Shown here: one piece after another, positions 49,090-61,080 of the stretch
Layout of the letters: the number at the start of each line of letters is the position of its first letter
Numbering within the stretch: position 1 is the first letter of the stretch
Assembly (NCBI GenBank): GCA_028583405.1
Contig: CM053256.1
Span: 2,598,424 to 2,662,423, forward strand
Source of the DNA: Pogonophryne albipinna
Lineage: Eukaryota; Chordata; Actinopteri; Perciformes; Artedidraconidae
Direction of reading: 5' to 3'
Length of the DNA: 64,000 bases
Program-made: the position numbers and the translations under genes
Notes under the pieces: generated by a model
Database searches by the model: none
Seen by the model: the letters and a program-made list of their open reading frames with translations, nothing else
What the model was told of the DNA's origin: nothing

Positions 49090-50550
49090 ACTCCATCGCC
49101 TACTGGATGGGGCTGAGAGAAAAACAGAGACAATATTTTTTCCAGCAGCACCCACCATAGACAAAGTTCAAAGTGATGAATTAACGCTGCTATGCATTGT
49201 AGAAGATGCAAAGAGAACTGGAGGATTGCTGCAACACTAAAGGCTTCTGAGCTTTGTGAATAGATGAACATATCTGGAAGATACTGGTGTCTAAGTGGCG
49301 TTCAGAAAGACTTGTTGAGTTTCTTTCCACTGCTGGACTGCAAAGCCGTGTTGAGGATTGCGGTTCGTGTCGGCAACCAAACCGATGTCACTCCACAGAT
49401 TCCTGTGTTTCAAATGCAGCATTCAAGCTGGAAGTCTGATAATGAATGACAGTTCTCTTCCCTCTCGTCTGGTCTATGATGTATTTTGTTCCAGTCCTGT
49501 TTTAATCACAATCTGTTCTTCATTTGTTTTCATCTTTTTGAGAGGGTGGCAGATGGATTTTCTAAAAAAGCCGCTGTTCATGATGTAAAGACAATGAATA
49601 CTATTAAGTCTTTGTACCTTTATTTCCTATTGTGATATGAAACAAAAAAGAAAGGCACTGGATATCATTTGTGGTTGTTGAGGGCAGACGCTAGACAGTA
49701 TATTATTTTGAGTAAGGAATATATTACAAAGCAAGCCTAAGATGAAGGAGGATTACTGGCTTATATCCTTCTTTGGTGTCTTGACGCAACCTTTTTTCCA
49801 TTTGATAGCTTAGCTGTTTGTTCAGAATTAAATGTTGGTGTTTGTATCTGAAATGAACCCTGCACAGAAAACGAGGAATGCAAACACGAGTATTTGCATG
49901 TGTACATGATTGCATGTAAATGTGTGTGTGTATGTCTGTGCGTGTGTTTATCTCTACCTAAAGTCTGTCTGTTTGTGTACTTTGTATGCATTTCTGCACG
50001 GTCATCAAGTTGTTTGTCAATGGAACTTAGTCGTTTGTACATGTGTGTTTACGTTTGCACATGTGTGTTAATATTGGTCTCATAGTTTGAAGGAATAGGT
50101 TCTGGAAATCAAAAGGAAGGAAATGTAAATGCACAGTGATATATCGAATATGCAGTAACTACAAACCATCATATAAGCCATCAAATCATCAGCTGCTCAG
50201 TAGTCATTTCTGTTTGCAACAGGGTCTGACGATTTTGCACAACTATAATGTTTCCTACTGCTCAAGTTTCAATACAATCAAAGTATTTTACACATTTATA
50301 CTCATAAAGCTTCAAAACATTTCAGATACAGAAAAAAGGGCGTCTTTCCCTGACATTGTTTTCCAAGAGTCTGTTTGCTTTACACAAAATATTAGTTTCA
50401 GGAGAAGTTACACGCTACATTATTCATTCATACTATGGATTGTGATACTGAATATGTCCAATTGTGTTTATCATCAAACATAAGAAGTATTAGAGTCATT
50501 ATGTATAGCTTATTCTGTGAAAGCCTCAATAAAGTTCAGATGAAGCTGAT
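49090..50550 (+). other. rspo1: rspo1 3' UTR
   Basis: Single non-coding stretch after the stop, ending near the signal at 50528. It includes an imperfect TG-rich tract near 49918-50070. The boundary is inferred from the first well-placed AATAAA. Confidence 0.6.
50528..50533 (+). terminator. AATAAA polyadenylation signal
   Basis: Canonical hexamer about 1.44 kb after the stop codon, with a TG/T-rich stretch about 40-60 bases downstream. Later AATAAA words (near 51085) could serve as alternatives. Confidence 0.55.
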
Positions 50551-52908
50551 GAAACTCCAGTCATACACTGATGCTGATTTGTTTGTCTGATTTACGTTTT
50601 GAATGACCAACCGTCTATTCATCCAATATGCTTTTATTGTTTCTACAGTCTTTAAATGTGCCCAACACACATTGGTATGTATTCATTAATGACAGATTTC
50701 ATGTTTGTGTTGTCGGTCATTTTCTTTTACAATTTGGGATATATTTTTACATTTCAGCCAATATTTTTTTATTGTAACATTGCATAAGTTAAGAGCAAAG
50801 ATCTGGAAGGACTACAAGTCTAATGGTGTAAGAAACATAAGGACACAATCAACAGTTTTATACCCTAGGTGCATTCAAATAAAACTGTTAGTGTTCGCAC
50901 TACTTTCTTGTGCAATGAGGAATTATTTTCAAAGTTTGAGCTGCACCCTACTGCGGTTTTATTTCCAAATAAATACATTTATAATCTGGGTAAATTATTT
51001 AGAGCCTGTCCGACCACCCCTGTTTTGCCCAGTCAGATGTGATCGTAGCAATTTCACTGTTAACAATGTTCTCCGAATAATTTAATAAATCGATTATTGG
51101 CCCAAACTATAAAGTTAAAATCCAAATGGCATTGAAGAGGAATTATTCTTTATAAAACTATAACAGTAAGCAAGTATTCATATCAAAGATTTGCACACAA
51201 ACAATTAAGGTAAATCAGTTTCAATCATTTAGGACTATTTCGACAAATTAGTGACCTATTTTTGACACTAGCTCTGCCATCATATTGTTCATGGGGAAAG
51301 TTTGAAATTCTAAGTATCCATCTCTTACTCTCCAACCTAAACTCAATCAAAACCCCAAACAACTATCTGCTTATAGTGCGATGCTATGTATCTTCAGTTG
51401 AGAGCCCACAGTAGTTATAGTTTGCTCTTCCTCAGGCTACAGGAGTCCATCTTGGGAGGTGGAGGAGCTCAGATGGTGTGATCACCGGCCAAATGTTGGC
51501 ACCTGGGCAGGGGTCGTAAAAGCAGAGACAGAAATAAAAACTAATGGCCATAGCCATAGCTAATGGTCATAGCCAGAAGGGAGGGGGTACCATGCCTCGG
51601 CCCTACAACAAAACAGCCGTTTCTCATTACCAAAAGGGAGGGCAGGGGGAATGGTAGAGTATGCACCGTAAATTACACATTCATCGCTCTTCCTGACCAT
51701 AAATTCTTACCCTGGCTCCATTGGATTCTTACCTCCCACTCTCTCTCTTTCACTCTGTTGTTCCCCACTCCCATGTTTTCCAAGAGAAATGAATGGTAAA
51801 TCTTTGGAGTATATGAGTACCCTTTAATTTGCCAAGATCCTTAACACTGAATGATTTCATTACTTTAGTTTGGCCCTTAAGCCAGACCCCAGGGAGTGCA
51901 TCACATCAATAGGGAACACTAAGTCCATGTTTGTTTGACTTTAACGCACAATCCCTGATCCAAATGTACACATAAGGGTACCACCACTGCCCCAAAACTC
52001 ATAATCAGAGCATGAAATCTAAAGTTTATCATCAAATTAAATTCATTAATGATTTCTAATCCAGTTTATGGTTTGTCAGACAAAAATAATAGTAACTTGA
52101 AGGTTCAAACATACTTGCGCTTTTAAGATCTCACATTCACACTCTTATTCAGAGAATGGCCCTGGACCAAGTGGCATCAGTGTAGATCATCAACTACAAG
52201 ATGCCATTTAAATGTCCACAAAACATTTTTGGACCTGTGAGTTGAGAAAGACACGTGAAAACACTTTCTCCTTATCACCAGCAATATGGGTTACACATAT
52301 TGTCATAAAGGTTAAAGTTATATGTTGTGTTTGTTTGTATCAGTAGTGATTTATACAGAAAAAGTCAAGTAAAATCTCAAAGATTTCAATAATGATAATT
52401 AAAAAAACACACCAAATGCAGATTTGCCAAGCAAAGTAAACTTGAATATTTTAGCCACAACATAATTTTCCAGAAATCTGTGTTGCTTCCTCTGGATAAT
52501 CCCCAGACCTCACTCTAAAGTTTTCTTAAGGAAGTATTTCCTTTCAAATGTAGCAAATTCTGTCCACAGAAAGGGCTGTGAATTATCAAAAATGACAAAG
52601 GCCTGTTTTGGGAACGTTCCTTTATTCAAATATAATTGTGCACTACTGTAAGGACCATAAATAATCATTATGATTGAATTATAATTCCATTTACCTCGAA
52701 TGACCTGTAACGGGATGTCAAAATCAAACGCAATTACCCTCAAAAGTTCACATTTCTTTGGCTGATATGGCCCTTTAAACTCTCAATGTATTACTCAAAA
52801 TGTAAAAACATTGTTTGATTGATAAACATTTATATCTTTGTTGTGTATCCAGTTCCACTATAATGCACAACCTCAATGACATAATTCTTGCAGTAGATAA
52901 ATAGAATG
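50551..52908. other. Intergenic, nothing recognised
   Basis: A+T-rich, chance frames only, no repeat ends found. Confidence 0.5.
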
Positions 52909-53213
52909 GGAGGGATGAAACCCCTCTTTAATGGTCACACACAGTGACATTTGGCCTCTGCATTTAACCCATCCTACCTGGAGTCTAGTACTAAGAGCAG
53001 TGGGCAGCTATTGTACAGCGCCCGGGGAGCAATGGGAGTGGGGGGGAAGGGGGTTGTCGGGTGCCTTGCTCAAGGGCACCACGGCAGGGGCCCAGGAGGT
53101 GAACTGGGACCTCTCCAAGTAGCAGTCCACAATCCATATTTAGGTCTGTTGGGGGACTTGAACCGGCGACCCTACGGCTCACAGTCCAAGCCCCTATTGA
53201 CTGAGCCACTCCC
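52909..53213 (-). mobile_element. tRNA-derived SINE, copy 2
   Basis: Read on the minus strand it repeats copy 1 (29836-30143): A box 'gtggctcagtcaatagg', B-box region 'cggttcaagtccccc', body and the 'accattaaagaggggtttca' tail. Full length, so retroposition-competent architecture is preserved in outline. Confidence 0.88.
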
Positions 53214-53215
53214 TG

Positions 53216-53435
53216 TGATGTTCTGTCATCAGCCGGCTGAAGAGGAGGTCTCGGGTCAATGAGGTCACTGGAGTCTCCAACCGAGTCACCATCAGCGCCA
53301 GCAGCATCTACTGGGCTCTTCCCTCCCAGTGTAATGGCTTCCAGCTCTTTCAAGATTAGCCTTCGGAGATGTCCTGTCAGCATTTCCACTGATCCGTGAT
53401 CATTTCCATCTCTGGATCTCCACAACCGTCCTCTC
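53216..53435 (-). other. Unassigned open segment next to the SINE
   Basis: The minus strand stays open for about 75 codons with a polar, acidic composition (for example LTGHLRRLILKELEAITL and SVGDSSDLIDPRPP). G+C is higher than in the neighbouring DNA. I do not recognise the protein. There is a possible acceptor near 53437 but no donor before the SINE begins, so it may be a disrupted exon, part of another repeat, or chance. Confidence 0.25.
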
Positions 53436-55190
53436 TCTATGGCTTGAGATCAGAGAGGTTGAATCTGGAAATCTACAAAGAGAAAATGTCCTTTTCAATT
53501 AGAATACAATAAATATTCAAAAGAATTGTACATCAACGCTGAAAGCCTGGCATGTTTGATCTGCAACAGATATCTATAAAATCAGGGCTGCTAAATCTAA
53601 ATATTTCATGTTTCGGCAAAGCCAAGACTCTTTGTGAGAGAGATGGATCTACATCTGATCATAGTTAAAAGAGATAAGTCATTTGAAATGAACATGTGAC
53701 TAAGGCGAGTGGTGTAGTGGGAACTCATTTGGTAAACCAGGGTTTAATGTTCAATTTCATATGTTTAAATGTACATGAGAGATTTGCTGATTCATTTTGC
53801 AGTTTCTTCTGTAGCTGACTTTATGTTTGTTGTTTAAAAGGAAGAAAGGAAAAGTAGGATTTCCCATAGAGAAGCTATGATGTATCAAGCTATTTCTTGT
53901 AATAAGCACGTGGAAAAGCCTGGGTTTACTTGAGAATAGCAGCATACTTTACAAGGTGTAGTTGCTATTTGGAAAGCTTAATTCAACCCAAATGTATCTG
54001 AGGCTCAGGAAAAGGCCAGAGACTCCTCATACAGCAAAGGAAAAGTTTGGAAGACATTAAGAAATGGAAGATATGATTCTTGAAAGGTTCTGCCCTCTTT
54101 TGGAAGTTATCAGTACTTCATGTGTGTAAACTGCATCAAACACAATGTGTGTGATGTGTGATACTCTCTAACTATAATTTATTATAATTTAAATCATTAG
54201 AAATCTCTCCATATTTCCAGAGGATTATTTAAAATGACTGAGTTTATAAAATGTAATACTTTGATTTTAGCACAGTCTATGTATACAGAATGTATTTGTA
54301 CAATTTATCAAATGGAAAGATAATGCATGTTTATGTATTGGGTGTAGTTTTTCATTTTCTTTTTCTTTTTAAAAATGTCTTTCATTTTCACAGCAACATT
54401 AGTAATGCACATTAACAGTATGTATTCAAGACTGGAATCAATGCATTATTGTTCCTAACTCTTACATCTAATCCCAAATGTCATGACTTTAAATACAAAA
54501 TGTAATGATATCATGAGTTTGGGTAGGGTGGAGGAAGGGTGTGGATCAACAATGGTGTAGCATTTTTTTTTATAGTGTGAAGGTAGAGATATTGGTGTCA
54601 GGCCAAGACAACAGTTCATGTTATATTTTCACAATACATAATTAGATTGTGGTTCTCTCATGGTGGAACACAGTTGCAATACAATAAATAACCACAAGAG
54701 GGTTCTATAAAAAAGGTTAACAATTCAGAGCAAACCAGCCATTAGTCTTCAATATATAACATTATCATGAACATGTCAAAGGGCTGCTGTTTTATACAAC
54801 ATCAAACACTTTTCAAATAAGTAATCAAAGCTTTCCTTTACTTTCGAGGGGGTTGTCTAGTTTTGAAAGTTTAGCAAAGGAACAGAAAAAAAATATATAT
54901 AATTAAATCATTTGATGATAGAAGTGTTACTTACATTTTTCTGATTTAATTTAGGAAGGGTAGTCTTTATTTTACCATACGAGTTTGTGAGAAAAAGACC
55001 TGCTCCTCAAGTGGTCAGTCAATACATCTGTGAAAATTAGGAATATGATGCCATCCATTTATGTCTAGATATTTCTATAAACTCTTCTCTCAACCTTTAA
55101 TACATCATCTCCAACATTTTCCTTTCCAAGTAAATCAAATCAAATCAAATGAAAGACATCCAGGCTCTATGTTCTTGCTTTTTCTCTTTC
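53436..55190. other. Intergenic, nothing recognised
   Basis: A+T-rich DNA without repeat termini or exon-like frames. Confidence 0.5.
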
Positions 55191-55192
55191 AG

Positions 55193-55446
55193 TACAAGTT
55201 CCTTTTCTGAACAGGGATCAGATCAATGCTTTACAAACTGTTGAAGAGCTGCTCTTTTTCAATGCTAAATCTTCTCGATGGTTTGAATTACAGTCAATCA
55301 TGGTCGATACACTCCTCGAACTTTTTGCATACCAAACATCTCATCTCCAAACAACTGTTCCAACGGAGCTGCCCAGCTGCCAACAGCCGAGGACTGCAGC
55401 TATACTGGGCTGCTCATGCAAGACAAGTGCAGGAATACTAATGTGA
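55193..55446 (+). other. Exon-like open segment, unassigned
   Basis: A strong acceptor (ctttttctctttcag, ending 55192) opens a frame of 83 codons to a TGA at 55444-55446. The frame includes NRDQINALQTVEELLFFNAK and ELQSIMVDTLLELFAYQTSH, helical-looking, and a Cys-containing end. I recognise no family and no partner exon. A second frame is also open here, which argues for caution. Confidence 0.25.
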
Positions 55447-55675
55447 GAGTGTTTTTTTAAAGCATGAATGCACCTCAAACTGCCCTTCAGCCTCAAAACA
55501 CCTTCATTTCATAAACACAACTAATTCAAACACTTCCTGCAGTATACACACTTTCATTGACAACCTTCAACCCTGTTAAAGCAGCAAAGTAATCAAGAGG
55601 TTTCTCATTTCCCGACAACAGCTTTGGCTCATTTCATTTGTCTTTCTCCGTCCTCACTGCAAACACACTGTTCCA

Positions 55676-56078
55676 ATCCAATCCAATCCATTTTATTTAT
55701 ATAGCACATTTAAAAACAACAGAGTTGAACAAAGTGCTGTACATCAACAACTGTATAAAACATAGCATAAAAACATAAAAACAGACAGGACATGAAACAA
55801 ATGTAATACACAAGACAATGAAACCCGATCAGAAGCCACCGACTGAAAAACTCACCAATATGACGTAAAAACAATACAAAACACTAGTAAGGTAAAAAAT
55901 AAATAAATAAAAACCACATTTAAAAGCACAAGTGTCACCTGGTATGTACAGTAAAAGCCAGGGAAAATAAGTGGGTTTTTAAACGAGATTTAAAAACAGG
56001 CAGAGTTGGAGCAAGTCTAACCTGGAGGGGTAATTTGTTCCATAACTTTGGAGCTGCAACAGCAAAGGCTCTATCTCA
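55676..56078 (-). pseudogene. LINE reverse-transcriptase C-terminal end
   Basis: On the minus strand, about 56075-55965 reads DRAFAVAAPKLWNKLPLQVR, then LAPTLPVFKSRLKTHLFSLA. It is followed by the untranslated tail with 'tatttatatagcacatttaa' (+ strand) and a (CCAAT)n end at 55673-55690. Catalytic part absent. Confidence 0.85.
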
Positions 56079-56276
56079 CTGTTGGCCTGATTGTGACGGC
56101 TGTACTCTTTCCTGACAATCACCAGAGAATCAGTGAACTGTGATCCACGCTCACTTACTGTTTGGACTCAGCCCATCACCTTCTTTCACCTTCTTTCTGC
56201 AACTTGAGTAGACTTCACCATTAACCTCAAAGTCAGGTCAAAGTTGAAAACAAACCCTAAAAATAAAATCTAAGAC

Positions 56277-56675
56277 CAGTGGTGTAAAGTAACTTTATAG
56301 ATGTATTCAAGTCCTGTACTTGAGTCCAATTTAGAGGTACTTCTAATTATTGATTCTCTGTAGTTCTACCTAATACAATTCAGAGGTAAATAGTGTATCC
56401 ACCACACTTATTTTATACCATTGGTTACTTAACAGATTAATGTTTTGAAATATAATCAGCACTTAAATAAGAATTTAGTTTTTATATTTTGAAATGGGCT
56501 ACTCTGCATAAAGATTACTTTTACTTTTGGTATTTCAAATATTTTGATGCTAATACTTTTGTACTTTTACTTGATTCTCATTTTGAATGTAGGACTTTTA
56601 CTTGTAACAGAGTATTCCTACACTCCGGTACTTCTACTTTTACTGAAGTACAGGATCTGAGTTCTTCCATCTCTG
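56277..56675. mobile_element. hAT-type MITE
   Basis: It runs from cagtggtgtaaagtaact to 'gagttcttccatctctg' and contains the repeated 'acttttacttg' phrases of a common fish MITE. Flanks tctaagac and ttgaagac agree at 6 of 8 positions, consistent with an eroded 8-bp target duplication. A further fragment of such a repeat ('aatgtagtggagtaaaa') is seen near 27110. Confidence 0.7.
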
Positions 56676-56683
56676 TTGAAGAC

Positions 56684-58846
56684 ATATCTTTATTTGTTCG
56701 ATTCCTTGAATAATAACCTTAATTTCTGCCAAAGTTTTGTTTTAACAACAGTTCAAGTTGAGGAAAGCATTTAACATGTATCTAGCTCTCAAACTGAGCT
56801 GAAAGAGCAAGAAGAAGATGTCAACTGAGATAAAAAGCTGTTGACACAACTCTCTTTCCTCTCCAGGAACAAAGAAGCTTTCACAGCATACTTTAGATTT
56901 CAGGCATTATATTTTTTATGATTTTCGCCAGAGTAATTATGAAGAAGGGCAGAGATATAAACCACAGTCAGACAATGGATCTGACTAAGATCCAGTGTCT
57001 CGAGGATGTTCAAGCCTGAATTGCTTCATAAGAGTTCATGACATTCCTACACTCCCACATTAATGAACCGCTTTACTTCCACACAACATCAAACCCCAAA
57101 AATCATAAAAACGTTAGGGGAGGGAGATATTGTCAGTAGAACAAACATAGTGTCATAACACACTAAAATGTGTGAAATACATTGGGTGTGAAATCAAAAT
57201 TCAATGCTTATATACAGAATATGTCCTGCACATTTAAAGGCAAGAGGGGATTTCCAACAAGCTTTTCTTTAAGTAGTTGTGAGTAGTCTAAGGCATTTAT
57301 GTGGTCAGTTACTATAGCTGAGGTGTCAGGTATGCTTTATGAGAATATTACATTTGGGATTAGGATGCTGTGCAGAGTTGCAGCTGTCATCACTCAAGCT
57401 TCAGGATAGGAGGGATTTTAGTGTTTGGATCAGAGCGGTGGACACGTCCGACCCTGAACTGTGGAAAAATAAGCCTTGTTTTCCTGCTGAGAACATTCAT
57501 TACAAGACAGTATAAGAGCTTCCCACAAACAAGCAAAACTCCTTAACCTCAGATGTGAGTGAATGGAGAGGACGAGAGCTCGCGCCAAGCCACAGAGGCT
57601 CCAAACCTCGCCAGCAAGCACCAGCCCCGGGAGTGTCAACTTGGGACACGTTGTTGTTTTTTACTTTCTCCATCCACAGGCCTTCAGTACACAGGGAGCC
57701 CGTCTGTTGTGGTACAGTACTACATCCGAAGGAACACAAATCTAGTAGATAACAAGTCCCTCTTGGTGGTGCATTACTGCTGAGGGACTGCTGAGGGATG
57801 AGAACAAATAAACTATAGTCCTCCATCCATAATACATGTTTACTATCTTAGTTTAGCCGGTTAGTGTTCGTACAATTACAAATAAACACCATTGTAAACA
57901 GGTAATCAGTGAACAGATACCTCAATATATATTTCTTAAAACTTGGGTTTGCAGGTAACTTCTTCCAATTTCTTTGCTTATCGAATGGATATATCAGTAC
58001 TTGATTTAAACTGTAAACTGCTTTGTAATTTTCTGACTCAGCATTGACCAATCCTCCAGCTTCTCCAGTAGCAAACATACAGTTAAGTATATTCACTGAG
58101 GTATGCTGAATTACCAGTGAGAGTATAATCCCTCAGACATTTGGGGTTAACCCACGTCTGCTGAGGTCACAGACTACAGACGTGACTGTGGTGGACCAGT
58201 ACACTTTGTCAAGTGGACACCTAACGGTAAACTGAGCAACAGCACAGGCCAGGGAAGAGCAGGAAGAAACTAGAGGGGCACGGAGCTTCACTTTTCCTAT
58301 ATGGAAATTATTTAAAAGTTTTATCAAAACACCTTTGTCTTTCAATTTGTATAGAATAAACAGTTCTTTGTATTCGTCTGATATTCGAACAGGGTATTTC
58401 TTTCACTAGCTTAGTTGTTTCTGCAAATAAATACTCTTGCACCCTTGGGTCACAAAAGATCTCTTTGTTTAATCCGAGTGAGAATATTTGACCATGAGAA
58501 TTAAAGTTATCCATTTGACAACACAGAGAACATCACCAATGTGTTGCTTCCCAAACAAATCAAACTTGTCTCTACAATCTTCATGGATTTTATTGCATTT
58601 GCATATAGTGACTCACTCACAAAACAGAAAGCAGTGACGTGTTTGGTGTAAAATTAGATAAATTGCCCCCCTCATTGATTATTTTATAGCTTCTGTTGCG
58701 TCACTGCCGATGAGTTGGCAGTAGACTCACACTTCCAGTTATAAATGTGTGGATAAAACTTTGAAGGGATTATAAAATGTCTTATGAGAGTAAGAATGAG
58801 AACAAGTTCTTCTTGGAGTCATCTTCAATGATTCAACATTGTTTTA
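56684..58846. other. Intergenic, nothing recognised
   Basis: Overlapping open frames near 57430-57780 are short and on both strands; none has a family motif. No repeat ends found. Confidence 0.5.
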
Positions 58847-58854
58847 GGATAGCT

Positions 58855-59508
58855 GGTAACACTTTACAATAAGGTACACAAAATGTGCTTAGTTACTGAG
58901 TAGTGAATAAGGAACGACTAGATAGTTAATGGTTAGTTAATGAGGAGTTCCTCAGTGACTGTGATTGAAGAACTGATGGTTAGTTACTGGTAAACAGACT
59001 GGGGGGTACTGAATTAATGAATGAATCGTTAATGGTTAGTTAATGAGTTACTCTTTTTGATGCATTGCTTTACTTGAGGGGACACAAACTGCTTAAGTAA
59101 TGGTAAGGTAATCATTAGGTAATGGGTAACTACTCTTTTTGTATGCGTTACTTGAGTTTACCGTACCCAAACTAAGGTAAGTAATGATGACTTAAGCAGT
59201 AACACGTGAGTCGGATCCACATCCACCAGTCGATCCAGTGTGGGACCCAAGCCAGCCGAAGATGGCCGGTTTAAAAGTGCCCTGCTGCAGCGGACCATTG
59301 CTTCAATCAAAGTCACCCAGGAACTCCTCATTAACTAACCATTAACGAATCATTAATTAATACAGTACCCCCCAGTCTGTTTACTAGTAACTAACCATCA
59401 GTTCTTTAATCACAGTCACTCAGGAACTCCTCATTAACTATCTAGTCGTTCCTTATTCACTACTCAGTAACTAAGCACATTTTGTGTACCTTATTGTAAA
59501 GTGTTACC
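58855..59508. mobile_element. Long-TIR hAT-type MITE with perfect 8-bp duplication
   Basis: Ends ggtaacactttacaataagg and its reverse enclose arms of roughly 200 bases sharing 'ttagttactgagtagtgaat', 'aaggaacgactagatagtta' and 'acagactggggggtactg'. ggatagct flanks both sides (58847-58854 and 59509-59516). No transposase. Confidence 0.92.
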
Positions 59509-59830
59509 GGATAGCTTATTGATGAGATATTTGGCTGCCATTATGTTTTTACGAGCAGTCCAAACCGAAAAGGTTTAAATTATTGAATGTTGACAACACC
59601 TAATCATCATGCCACAGACTTTATCTTGCATGAGGAGTTCCCATTTCAAAAGTTCAAACAACACACCACAGGGAGGTGTTAATAGTTGGAGGAAATTCCC
59701 CACACTGCTCAAACTCATCTATCAAAACCACATCCAGGACAGGAGCAACAAATAAAGTGTTTGCAGGAACCTATGCAGTGTTTTGATACTGCTCAACTTC
59801 CTTGCGCAGCCAAAAGGGCAAATGGCAAAT

Positions 59831-59974
<144 letters not shown>

Positions 59975-60234
59975 AGATCACTTGCCACAAGTGTGTTTCC
60001 CATTCAGCAATCACCAAGGTGAGACAATCACACAATTATTTCTACAAGGTGTGTCCATTGCTACCAATGCAGGCTAATGGGAGTCAGTGGGACCCAAAAA
60101 AAAGCTCCAAATAAATAATAAAAAAACAAATAAACTTTGTTTTATTTGCTTGAATACTATAATATGAAACATTTGTGGATTAAAAGGTCTATAAATGACT
60201 AAAAGTCATATTTAGTTTTGTTATACGTTTAACC

Positions 60235-61080
60235 CAAATGTTTCCAAAATGTAAAGCTAGAGATAAGATTACAAAGTGCTTAAGAAATGTACACATTTCC
60301 CTGATAGCAAATGCCTTACAGACAACCTACAGAGAGCCAGCAATGGTTTCGAGTTACAACTTAGAGCATATGGAATCAAAAGCACAAAGATATAACAGGG
60401 GGCCGGACCATATCGAGCCTTAAAATAATCTTAAAATCAACTCTTAATTTAACTGGAACCAATAAAGGTAGACATGAGTTAAGGGTAAGCCTTGGTTTTA
60501 GTTCAAATGTTAGCAGCAGCAGTAGGAAGTAGCTTAAGTCGAGCCATTGAGGACTGACTAAAGCATGTCAATTGTGCATTGCAGTATTCCAAGTGCAAAA
60601 AGGCCTTAATCCCCTTTCTAAATCAGGAAAGGAAACGCCGATTTAATTTTCGTCATATATCTTTGGCGGAAGTAACAAGATTTAATGAGATTTTTTACAT
60701 TCAAATTTTAGTTAAATGTTAAATATGGATAAAGGCATCTGTTATTCAATAGCAGCTGTCTTCGTACTCCATTAGACTGCTAAGACATGCAACATTATAT
60801 GGCTTAAAGAAAAAGTGGATTTGCAGAGACCACATTAAAATGACTGATTATGTTTACCTAATGGCAGTATGAAAGGAAAAACAAAACAGGACCGAGAATA
60901 GATCCCTGGGGTACACCACGCATCAGTGGAGCTGAAACTGGAACATGATCACAGATGGAAACTCTCATCTTTATTTGAGTGAAATTTTTCAAACCTTTCA
61001 AGAGGAGTCCTTGAAATAACGACACACTGTTGTTGTCCACTGATAAGAAAGCTCTGGCCACAGTTTAAAAGGCAGCACTG
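60235..61080 (-). pseudogene. LINE fragment with reverse-transcriptase motif
   Basis: The minus strand at 61061-60858 encodes GVPQGSILGPVLF, the palm-domain block of LINE reverse transcriptases, preceded by MARAFLSVDNNSVSLFQGLL. Downstream on that strand (to about 60430) lies decayed sequence of the type that follows this domain in fish LINEs. The + frame at 60238-60423 is not recognised and may be antisense. No intact ORF. Confidence 0.75.

Noticed and set aside
48893..49240. Alternative 115-codon frame over exon 5 (Glu-rich)
   Set aside because: It is the shifted frame of the purine-rich rspo1 tail. The phase-1 acceptor at 48916 selects the Arg/Gly-rich frame, which matches the R-spondin C-terminus.
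57430..57826. Overlapping open frames on both strands near 57.6 kb as a small gene
   Set aside because: Several frames are open at once, none has motifs, and splice signals are unconvincing.
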